Assembly: GCF_017875735.1 (NCBI RefSeq) | Contig: NZ_JAGGMZ010000001.1 | Coordinates: forward strand, 434,001 to 498,000 | Direction: 5' to 3' | Origin: Arthrobacter sp. CAN_C5 | GTDB lineage: Bacteria; Actinomycetota; Actinomycetes; Actinomycetales; Micrococcaceae | DNA: 64,000 nucleotides | Shown here: positions 42,775 through 49,759 of the stretch, piece by piece | Numbering within the stretch: position 1 is the first letter of the stretch | How the letters are laid out: each line of letters opens with the position of its first letter | Program-made: the position numbers and the translations under genes | The notes under the pieces: generated by a model | Seen by the model: the letters and a program-made list of their open reading frames with translations, nothing else | The model's database searches: none | Told to the model about the DNA's origin: nothing

Positions 42775-43446
42775 TCACCTGGCGTTCAGGAAGGTCCTGA
42801 GCGCATCGACCGCGTGGTCGCGGTGTTCGTTGAGGAGGGTGATGACCTGCTCGGCATCGCGGGCGACGAATGCGTCGATGATGCGGCGGTGTTCATCTTC
42901 CACCCGGTGCCGGTTGACTTCGTCACCGTAGTAGACAAACCGGTACGTTTCAGTGGCGTCCCACAGCACCTGGATCAGCTTCTCGAGGCGCGGCATCCGG
43001 GCCGCGGTCACCATCAAGAAGTGGAACCGGCGGTTGGCCTCGGTCATGGCCAGCAGGTCACCGGACGCGCTCGCCGTCTCCACCTCCAGTGCTGCAGCGC
43101 GCAGCCTGCCGACGACGCCGTCGTCGGACCTCCTGATCGACACCCGGACGGCCTCGGCCTCGAGGATCTCCCGGATGCGGTACACCTCGAGGAGGTCGGT
43201 GAGCGAGAGGGTGGCAACCTTGTAGCCGCGGTGCGGGGCGTACACCACCTGGCCTTCGCCCTCCAGCACCTTGAAGGCTTCGCGGAGTGGGACACGGCTG
43301 ACTCCGAAGCGTTCGGCGAGAGCGTCCTGCCGGAGTGCCTGTCCGGGAAGGAGTTCACCGGCGATGATGGCGCGACGCAGCTGTGCAAGCACAAAAGCGG
43401 GGGCGGTGATGGGCCTCCTGGAGTCCGTCTCGGCGTCGTCGATCAC
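42775..43446 (-). CDS. GntR family regulator, FCD subfamily
   Basis: The 223-residue protein has an N-terminal winged helix (IIAGELLPGQALRQDALAERFGVSRVPLREAF in two parts) and a C-terminal all-helical FCD ligand domain from about residue 90, with metal/ligand residues in MTEANRRFHFLMVTAA and HRVEDEHRRIIDAFVARD. FCD regulators respond to organic acids and usually repress the neighbouring catabolic genes. It lies immediately upstream of, and in line with, the 13-gene operon. The palindrome at 42711-42727 is the expected target. GTG 43446 fits the family start. Confidence 0.9.
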   Translation of the reverse strand: MIDDAETDSRRPITAPAFVLAQLRRAIIAGELLPGQALRQDALAERFGVSRVPLREAFKVLEGEGQVVYAPHRGYKVATLSLTDLLEVYRIREILEAEAVRVSIRRSDDGVVGRLRAAALEVETASASGDLLAMTEANRRFHFLMVTAARMPRLEKLIQVLWDATETYRFVYYGDEVNRHRVEDEHRRIIDAFVARDAEQVITLLNEHRDHAVDALRTFLNAR

Positions 43447-43554
43447 GCTACACCGGGGGTCCGCAGGCCATTCTTCACCTGTATAACTCTAGCCGAATAC
43501 CCCGGGGGCGGATCAGCGGACCCCATTCCGGTGAGGAATCCGGGCCGAGGGGGT

Positions 43555-43601
43555 CACAGTGGACATTCGATAGGGAAATTCCCTATCGAATGTCCACTGT
43601 G
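43555..43601. repeat. 47-bp near-perfect palindrome (23-bp arms, one-base centre)
   Basis: The left arm (43555-43577) and right arm (43579-43601) are exact reverse complements around a single A at 43578. The arms begin CACAGTGGACATTCG and run to GGGAA at the centre. On the minus strand it starts one base after the original stop codon of the FMN reductase gene, the place of a terminator, but it has no loop and no T-tract. It also sits about 110 bases upstream of the GntR gene. Confidence 0.9.
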
Positions 43602-43602
43602 C

Positions 43603-44171
43603 TCACCGCACCGTGGCGAGGATCCGGAGGCTATCGATGATGTCGCCCAGCCTCACCTCGATCCGGCTGTACACCTCGGCGTTGAGCACCATGTCGCCGT
43701 CGAAATCGCCTGAGTTCGCGTAGAAGCCCACGGGGTGGTCGCCGCCTGGAAGAACCCGAAGAGTGGCCGCAGCGCGTGTTCGATCACCAGGGCGTGGCGG
43801 TCGCTGCCTCCCGTGGCGACCAGGATCACTGGCTTGTTGGTCAGCGCGTACTGGCCCACCAGGTCAAAGAAGTGCTTGAACATGCCCGCGAAGGAACCCC
43901 GGTACACGGGGGTGGCGGCGATGAGCAGGTCAGCGGACTCCACGGCCGCGAACTCCTCCTCGTCCGACGCGTCCAGGTCCTCCCGGGACGTGGCCCCGGT
44001 GAAGGACGGTCCCAGCTGGTAGACGTTGGTCTGATGGACCTCAATCTCCAGCTTCTGCGCCAGCGAATCGGTGATCAGCCGGACCAGGCCCATCGTTTTG
44101 GACCGTTCGGTGGGGCTGCCATTGACGACGACGACGCGCAGCGGCCTGCTCACGCGTTGACCGATTCCCAT
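43603..44171 (-). pseudogene. NADPH-dependent FMN reductase (CE1759-like), frameshifted near its C terminus
   Basis: The first 145 residues are a normal flavodoxin-like FMN reductase: LRVVVVNGSPTERSKTMGLV, AATPVYRGSFAGMFKHFFDLV, and LVATGGSDRHALVIEHALRP. After FGFFQAATTP the frame breaks. Shifting by one base restores VGFYANSGDFDGDMVLNAEV and a natural end at 43603-43605. The missing base is most likely one G in the run GGGG at 43732-43735 (plus strand). The unshifted frame ends in 27 foreign residues at 43653. It would have supplied reduced flavin to the LLM oxidoreductase upstream. Confidence 0.8.
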
Positions 44172-45210
44172 GAGGCGATTTCGGCGCGGATGACCGGTGC
44201 CACCTCGGAGCCCAGGCGTTCGATGGCCTCAAGGTGGGTCCGCAGGGGTACCCCGCCGAAGCCCATCTGGAACACCGCACGGGAGACGCCGTAGAGGTCG
44301 TGATAGGTCAGCGGTTTGTCGATGATCTCCTGGGGGCTGCCCACCAGCAGGCCACCGGCTGGCGAAGCCTGGGCCTCGAAAGCGTTCCGCGGCATGTTGA
44401 AGCTGGCGCCGCGCTGGTGGTAGTTCTCACCCAGCCCGCGGGTGAAGTAGGGGTAGAAGTCGTCGCGGGCGTTTTGGCTGGTCTTGCCGACCATGCCGTG
44501 CGCGTTGAACCTGATCCGCTGGGTGAAGGGGTCGTGCCCGGCAGCTGCGTAGGCCTGGCGGTAAAAAAGTCCACCGGACGTTCAAACTGGGTGATGGGCC
44601 CGAGGAGCAGGGCGAGTGCCAGCGGCAATCCCAGCTGTCCGGTGCGGACCGCCGAGGCGGGTGTCCCGCCAACGCCCACCCAGATGGGGAGTTCGCTGAC
44701 CGGTCGCGGCGCGATATCAGCGTCGATCAGGGGCGCTCGCAGCGTCCCCTGCCAGGAGACGGGGTTCTGGGCACGGATGGCCAGGAGCAGGTCCAGCTTT
44801 TCCCGGAACAGGTCGGAGTAGTCGGCCAGGTCGTAGCCGAACAGGGGGAAGGACTCGGTGTAGGAGCCGCGGCCGGCGATGATCTCCGCCCGGCCACCGG
44901 AGAGCAGGTCCAGCGTGGCGAAGTTCTGAAACACCCGGACCGGATCCTAGGAGCTGAGCATCGTGACGCCACTGGTGAGCTGGATGTTCTTCGTGGCCAT
45001 GGCGGCGGCCGCGAGCACCATGTGGGGGGCGGAGGCGACGAAGTCCGACCGGTGGTGCTCGCCCACGCCGAAGACGTCGAGGCCCACCTCATCCGCCACC
45101 CGGGCCTGTTCGATGGTTTGCGCCATCCGCTCCTGGGGGGAGGGCATGCGTCCGGTGGTGAGATCGGTGGTCAGCTCACCAAAGGTGAGGATGCCAAGTT
45201 CGAAAGCCAT
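44150..45210 (-). pseudogene. LLM class flavin-dependent oxidoreductase (CE1758-like), stop codon plus frameshift
   Basis: Three fragments make one luciferase-like monooxygenase of about 353 residues. Fragment one (MAFELGILTFGELTTDLTTG to VTMLSS) ends at an in-frame TAG at 44947-44949, where the family has Asp; reading continues in frame as DPVRVFQNFATLDLLSGGRA. At the run of six A (plus strand 44563-44568) one base is missing, after which YRQAYAAAGHDPFTQRIRFN to ASWESVNA resumes in another frame. The flavin/substrate motifs are otherwise well kept, so inactivation looks recent. It begins six bases after the HxlR gene stop and overlaps the FMN reductase start. Confidence 0.85.
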
Positions 45211-45216
45211 AGTCGT

Positions 45217-45627
45217 TTATCGTCCCTTGCTGAGGTTGTGGTCTGTGGGCGCCGCGCGTGCTGTGAGTGCTGTGGCCTGCTCGGTCACCGAATAGGCGTG
45301 TCCCCACGAGGTGATGTCCCGGAGGATGGGCAGCAGCGCCAGCCCGGCGACGGTGAGCGAGTAGCGCACCCTGATGGGGCGCCCATCGATCACTTCACGC
45401 TGGATGAGGCCGTCTGTTTCGAGCTCACGGAGGCGTTTGGCCAGCATGGTGTCGCCGATCTGGGGGACAAAGCGGCTGACGTCGGCGAAACCGGTGTTCC
45501 CTTTGCCGATCGCCTCGATGATGATGCCGCTCCAGCGTCTGCCGATGACGTCCATGGCGGCGACGAACGAGGGGCACGCCCCGCCGTCGGCCTCCGCCTG
45601 ATGGGCAGGGATGACTGGATCATTCAT
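45217..45627 (-). CDS. HxlR family winged-helix regulator
   Basis: The 136-residue protein has the HxlR core: CPSFVAAMDVIGRRWSGIII with the single N-terminal Cys often used for redox or aldehyde sensing, RFVPQIGDTMLAKRLRELET as recognition helix, and REVIDGRPIRVRYSLTVAG as the wing. ATG 45627 with AAGGGAG upstream is chosen; the longer frame runs through the operator region. It is first in the operon with the two broken oxidoreductase genes, so it has lost its obvious targets but is itself intact. Confidence 0.88.
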   Translation of the reverse strand: MNDPVIPAHQAEADGGACPSFVAAMDVIGRRWSGIIIEAIGKGNTGFADVSRFVPQIGDTMLAKRLRELETDGLIQREVIDGRPIRVRYSLTVAGLALLPILRDITSWGHAYSVTEQATALTARAAPTDHNLSKGR

Positions 45628-45661
45628 CGTGCGCTCCCTTCGGTCGTGTACTTCCATTGCG

Positions 45662-45690
45662 GTAGTAACTACGTCAACTGTAGTGACTAC
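45662..45690. promoter_or_regulatory. Paired operator palindromes upstream of the HxlR gene
   Basis: GTAGTAACTAC (45662-45672) and GTAGTGACTAC (45680-45690) are two copies of GTAGTnACTAC, each a 5-bp inverted repeat around one base, centred 18 bases apart. They lie 35-63 bases upstream of the HxlR start codon, the right place for an autoregulatory site of a dimeric HxlR protein. Confidence 0.75.
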
Positions 45691-45743
45691 GGATCTATTC
45701 CTGCCGGATATCACCCTCGATGCGGCATCGCCGGGCAGCACAA

Positions 45744-45783
45744 AGGGCTGCCCCCGTTCCGGATGACCGGCGGGAGCAGCCCT
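45744..45783 (-). terminator. Terminator hairpin after the first M14 carboxypeptidase gene
   Basis: AGGGCTGC (45744-45751) and GCAGCCCT (45776-45783) pair, with further partial pairing of the C- and G-rich loop sides. It starts 13 bases after the M14 stop codon on the minus strand and is followed by TTTG. Confidence 0.65.
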
Positions 45784-45795
45784 CTGTCTATCGGC

Positions 45796-46821
45796 TTACT
45801 CGGCGCGGGTGGTCTGTTCAGCCAGCGTGTCCCAGAACGAGGTATCGGCGTCGTCGATTGAACCGTCCGACAACGCGCTCACGGTTGCATCCAGGGTGGT
45901 AATAGTCTGTTTGATCAGGTAGCCATTGCTCTTCTGACCAAGGATTGCTCCCTCGTTGAAATGGTCGGACATGCCGCGCATCTCGAAAAGCAGCGTGGAA
46001 ATGCCATATTCGACGGCGATTCCATTCCGGCTGATGGTCTCAGCGGAGCCACCGGCGTACTTACCCAGGTGCCCCCACCCGGTGGAGTCAACGGCATCGA
46101 AGACCACTGCCCCCAGCCGTTTGGACCCTTCCAGGACCTCGGGGTCCACGTTCGGCGTGGTCGGGTGCAGGATTGAGCCGGAGACCAGGCGTCCATCCCG
46201 CTCGCTGTTGGCGCCCTGGTGGTGAAGGTCGATCATGTAATCGACGTCGTACTTCGCCAGCACGTTGTCGTGGAGGGCCTGCGTTTCAGGCTGAATCTTG
46301 GTGATGTGGTCGCGGTTCAAATCCACGCCGACGGCGTTGAACCGGGTGAGATTCCGGTCACCGCTGGCAATGTAGTCGTCGAGCGAAAAATCGACATCGC
46401 CCATGGCGCCGTCAGCATTCAGCATTGGCACCACCAGGACATTCACGCCGTCGAGAACATCGCCGGTCTTGCCGGTGCCCAGGCGTTTGATGTACTCAAG
46501 GGCTCCCTCAGTGGTCAGCTGCTCGTTGCCGTGCTGTTGGGTCAGAAAGAGGATGGTGGGATTGTCGGGGTTCTGGATGTACTTCGCCAGGTAGAGGTCG
46601 CGTCCCTTGACGGACTGGCCGATCACCTCCAGTTCCATGTGGGGCTGTTTCGCATCCTGGGTCTGCAGGAACTGCGCCATCTCGTCGTAGGTGCGCAGAA
46701 TCGACGTGTTGATGGTTTCCTTGCCGCCGTACCCCGGTCCTTCACCTACCGCAATGGCTGCAGGAGTTGCCGTGAACAACAGGGCTCCAGCCAACGCGGC
46801 AGCCGTAATCGATTTCTTCAT
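45796..46821 (-). CDS. Secreted M14 family zinc carboxypeptidase
   Basis: The 341-residue protein has a cleavable signal peptide (MKKSITAAALAGALLFTATP, cut near AIA). The M14 zinc site is TQQHGNEQLTTEGA (His and Glu of HxxE) plus the distant His in MIDLHHQGANSERD, and the catalytic Glu is probably in STLLFEMRGMSDHFN. ADGAMGDVDF and VGVDLNRDH correspond to the substrate-binding N-R region. It should remove C-terminal residues from peptides, or cleave cell-wall peptides, outside the cell. It is a single-gene unit with its own terminator. Confidence 0.9.
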   Translation of the reverse strand: MKKSITAAALAGALLFTATPAAIAVGEGPGYGGKETINTSILRTYDEMAQFLQTQDAKQPHMELEVIGQSVKGRDLYLAKYIQNPDNPTILFLTQQHGNEQLTTEGALEYIKRLGTGKTGDVLDGVNVLVVPMLNADGAMGDVDFSLDDYIASGDRNLTRFNAVGVDLNRDHITKIQPETQALHDNVLAKYDVDYMIDLHHQGANSERDGRLVSGSILHPTTPNVDPEVLEGSKRLGAVVFDAVDSTGWGHLGKYAGGSAETISRNGIAVEYGISTLLFEMRGMSDHFNEGAILGQKSNGYLIKQTITTLDATVSALSDGSIDDADTSFWDTLAEQTTRAE

Positions 46822-47005
46822 AAGCCTGTACCTCTCGTGGAATCTGATGTACCGGTCCTGATGAGCTTTTATGGGCGACCGTAACCAGACCGTAGAAGGA
46901 TGATATCGATTGCGCTAGGCAATGAAACTATTTTGAGTGAAATGGGTCGGAAATCGCCGTCCACTCTGGACTAATGTCCGGGTAGAGACTATCTTCACCG
47001 GGCTG

Positions 47006-47045
47006 CTCCGGTGATGCGCCGACTGTAAGTCGCATCACCGGAGCG
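47006..47045 (-). terminator. Terminator-like hairpin after the second M14 gene
   Basis: GCTCCGGTGATGCG (47006-47019) and CGCATCACCGGAGC (47032-47045) form a perfect 14-bp stem around 12 bases. It begins 13 bases after the M14 stop on the minus strand. No U-run follows, but the long stem and position fit a terminator. Confidence 0.65.
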
Positions 47046-47058
47046 GCTTGGACCGGTA

Positions 47059-48225
47059 CTACGGAGTGACCGGCACGATTCCTGCATAGTCGGTCAGGTA
47101 GCCGGTGACCGGTGCGTGCGGGATGTCGTCCCACACGTCAGGGTCGACGTCCCGCACCTCCTCGGTGGCCAGTCCCAGCAGGAGGGTCTCCATGGCGAGA
47201 ATGTTCTGCTGGATGCTCTTGCCCCTCGCCTTCTGCCCCAGCGACCCATCGCTGGTGTTGCCTGATGTTTCGAAGAACACCACCGGGTTGGAGTGCCCGG
47301 TCGGGTTCAGGCCCTGATAGTCGAGCCCGAGCATCATCGCTGACACCACGCCCCCCTTGATGTCGATCTCGAGGCCGCCTCCTACCTGGTAGCGGTCCAT
47401 GTTGATGAAGCCTGTCTTGCTGAGTTCCTCGTACACGTAGCCGTGCATCTGCCGGGTGAGAATGTCGTATTCGCCATTTGCGAGTGTGGGCAAGGTGGGT
47501 CCGCCGGGCGCAAGGGAAATGCCTAGGGACAGGGTGACGTCGTCGCCGGTTCCATACTCTTGCTTGAGGCCCTGATGGTGAATGTCGATGCCATAGTCCG
47601 GCTTGACCATGGTCCAGTATTCGTAGAACGCGAGGGATTCGCTGGCCCGGAACTGGGTTGCCACCCAGTCGCGGTTGAGGTCGACGCGCTGCTCGGCTCC
47701 CGCAGCGTCCAACAGCGGCGCGTTCGTCGTGTCGTCCCAGAGGACGGTCTGCCGAATGTTCATTTCACTTCCATCCGGGTTGTACATCGGGATGAAGTGG
47801 ATCGTGAAGGCGTCCCGGATCTCCTGGTAATCGCTTGATCCGTTACTGCCCAGATTCTTGAGAAGACTCAGAATGGACTCGGTTCCATACGGCTCGTTGC
47901 CGTGGATGCGACCCTGCACCCACACATCTTCGGGCCCATTTCCTACCGTGGCAACGTAGAGATCCTGGCCCTGCTCGCTCTTGTTCACCTCGGTGCCGGC
48001 CTCCTCCAGGGTGAAGACATCCACGTCGTAGCGACTGTTCCGTTCCAGCTTTTTGAGGTCCTTCACCATGTCGTCGTAGGTGAGGATGCTTGCCGTGCTG
48101 GTCTTGCCCTCTGTGGAGGGGAAGTTCGCGTCCGCCAGGGCGGGGCCGCTGCCGAGAAGCGGGAGTGCAACTACCGAGGCCGCTCCCAAAGCCCAAAGTT
48201 TGGTTGATCTAAAGAATTTTCCCAT
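47059..48225 (-). CDS. Secreted M14 family zinc carboxypeptidase (paralogue)
   Basis: The 388-residue protein has a signal peptide (LWALGAASVVALPLLGSGPA, cleavage near ALA). Zinc ligands are in GRIHGNEPYGTES (HxxE) and DYGIDIHHQGLKQEYG (His); the catalytic Glu is in NPVVFFETSGNTSDG. MYNPDGSEMN and QRVDLNRDWVATQF are the substrate-binding region. It is related to the neighbouring M14 gene in overall plan but diverged, with an extra 50 residues. Both are separate transcription units in the same orientation, suggesting an old tandem duplication. Confidence 0.9.
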   Translation of the reverse strand: MGKFFRSTKLWALGAASVVALPLLGSGPALADANFPSTEGKTSTASILTYDDMVKDLKKLERNSRYDVDVFTLEEAGTEVNKSEQGQDLYVATVGNGPEDVWVQGRIHGNEPYGTESILSLLKNLGSNGSSDYQEIRDAFTIHFIPMYNPDGSEMNIRQTVLWDDTTNAPLLDAAGAEQRVDLNRDWVATQFRASESLAFYEYWTMVKPDYGIDIHHQGLKQEYGTGDDVTLSLGISLAPGGPTLPTLANGEYDILTRQMHGYVYEELSKTGFINMDRYQVGGGLEIDIKGGVVSAMMLGLDYQGLNPTGHSNPVVFFETSGNTSDGSLGQKARGKSIQQNILAMETLLLGLATEEVRDVDPDVWDDIPHAPVTGYLTDYAGIVPVTP

Positions 48226-48370
48226 GCCGGAATTCCTCCATTGACTTCGCTGTCAGGTACGACCGCCCGAAGGGCGGGTGTCAGAAGGTTACTTTCCAGA
48301 GGTAACTATTGTCACGGAAATGGCGAAGATTCGTGGAGGGCACCGGCGCCCGCCCAGCTTTCTCACTGCC

Positions 48371-48856
48371 TCACTGCTGGGAGATGGCAGCCACTGCGGC
48401 GCCACTGGCCCGGATGAGGTCCGCGGGCGCCAGCTCGATTTCCAGTCCCCGCCGCCCGCCGGACACCAGGACGGTGTCGAACTGGAGCGCCGACGCGTCC
48501 ACGACCACCGGGCTTTGCTGTCGTTGCCCCAGGGGTGAGATTCCGCCCAGCACGTAGCCGGTGCGCCGCTCGGCCACGTCGCCAGCGGCCAGCACCGCCT
48601 TCTTGCCTCCGCGGGCAGCCGCGAGTGCCTTCAGGTTCAGCGTGCCGGAGACCGGGACGACGGCGACAGTCAGGGTGCCGTCCACGTCCACCATCAGCGT
48701 CTTGAAAACACGCGGCGCTGCTACGCCCAGCGCCGCTGCGGCCTCGGTGCCGTAGCTCTCAGCCCTCGGGTCGGGGACATAGGTGCGGACAGTAAAGGGA
48801 ATGCCAGCGGCATCCAGGGCGGCGGTTGCCGGGGTGGCGCGCGGGGTGCGGCTCAT
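48371..48856 (-). CDS. ybaK: YbaK/EbsC family Cys-tRNA(Pro)/Cys-tRNA(Cys) deacylase
   Basis: The 161-residue protein matches the YbaK/EbsC editing domain: FTVRTYVPDPRAESYGTEAA, VFKTLMVDVDGTLTVAVVPV with the conserved Lys, LAAARGGKKAVLA, and RTGYVLGGISPLGQRQ, which shapes the active site. It removes cysteine wrongly loaded on tRNA(Pro). ATG 48856 fits the family length of about 155-165 residues. It stands alone between divergent and convergent neighbours. Confidence 0.92.
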   Translation of the reverse strand: MSRTPRATPATAALDAAGIPFTVRTYVPDPRAESYGTEAAAALGVAAPRVFKTLMVDVDGTLTVAVVPVSGTLNLKALAAARGGKKAVLAAGDVAERRTGYVLGGISPLGQRQQSPVVVDASALQFDTVLVSGGRRGLEIELAPADLIRASGAAVAAISQQ

Positions 48857-49020
48857 GGGGAAAGTCTATTTCGACCGTGGCCGGAGGGGCACTGCGAACA
48901 CCCCGTGGGGTCATCATGTGCATTGCGGGCCAATAGTAAGTATGCTTAGCGGATACTTTCTGCAGTTATCCCGATTCTGCAGATATCTTGACGCAGTACC
49001 TAGTTGAAGGAGTGATCACT

Positions 49021-49563
49021 ATGGCTGGAAATCTACTGGCACGATCCGTTCACGATTTGAGTGCTGCCGCATGGTTCGGCGGATCTCTGATGGGTGCCGT
49101 CGGACTGAACGGTGCAGCAGCCGAGGCGAAGGATCCGAAGGAACGGACCCGCCTGGCAACCATTGGGTGGGCCAAATGGACTCCCGTTCAGGCTGCAGCT
49201 TTCGGCGCACACGCCGTTGGCGGCGTCGGCCTGATCCTGGGCAACAAGGGCCGGGTCGCCGGCCAGAACGGTGCGCTGGCCAACACCGTCGTCAAGTCGG
49301 TCATCACGGTCGCGGGAATGGGCTTGTCACTGTATGCCGGGATCCTCGGCAAGAAGGTCGGGGAACTGGCGGATGAGGGCGCGAAGGGTGCAACCGAACC
49401 AGGCCCATCGAGCTCGCCTGAACTGGCTGCAGCGCAGAAGCAGCTCAAGATCGTTCAGTGGGCACTTCCCGTTGTCAGCGGCGCGGTCATCGTGCTCGGT
49501 GCGCAGCAGGGCGAACAGCAGCGCCCCGCGAACCTGTTGACCGGGCTCACCAAGCGCCGCTAA
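49021..49563 (+). CDS. Conserved membrane protein of unknown function
   Basis: The 180-residue protein has three or four hydrophobic segments: SAAAWFGGSLMGAVGLNGAA, AAAFGAHAVGGVGLILG, ITVAGMGLSLYAGILG and WALPVVSGAVIVLGAQQ. A soluble alanine-rich stretch with SSSPELAAAQKQLKIVQ precedes the last. I know similar sequences only as uncharacterised actinobacterial proteins. AAGGAG lies eight bases upstream of ATG 49021; an upstream in-frame start adds 11 unlikely residues. A strong hairpin terminator follows. Confidence 0.75.
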   Translation: MAGNLLARSVHDLSAAAWFGGSLMGAVGLNGAAAEAKDPKERTRLATIGWAKWTPVQAAAFGAHAVGGVGLILGNKGRVAGQNGALANTVVKSVITVAGMGLSLYAGILGKKVGELADEGAKGATEPGPSSSPELAAAQKQLKIVQWALPVVSGAVIVLGAQQGEQQRPANLLTGLTKRR

Positions 49564-49629
49564 GCAGGTCTCCGGGCGGTTCGCTGCCAACACCGCATGA
49601 TCCGGACGGGGTAACCCATCCGGTCTGGA

Positions 49630-49654
49630 GGGACAGGGCCATCGGCCCTGTCCC
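49630..49654 (+). terminator. Strong hairpin terminator
   Basis: GGGACAGGGCC (49630-49640) and GGCCCTGTCCC (49644-49654) form a perfect 11-bp stem with an ATC loop, followed by TCTTCGTGT. It lies 66 bases after the membrane-protein stop and before the convergent acyltransferase gene. Confidence 0.7.
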
Positions 49655-49696
49655 TCTTCGTGTGCCCGGACAGAAGTGCCGCCGGCCGCCCCACCG

Positions 49697-49759
49697 AGTC
49701 TCAGCTCAGAGCGGGCCAGTCTCAGCCGACCGCCTGTCAGTCTCAGCCCAGAGCCGCGT
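49697..49759. repeat. Three 21-bp direct repeats at the 3' end of the acyltransferase gene
   Basis: AGTCTCAGC recurs at 49697, 49718 and 49739, exactly 21 bases apart, with partly similar sequence between. The third copy includes the acyltransferase stop codon (49743-49745), so the array begins in coding sequence and extends downstream of the gene. Confidence 0.75.
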
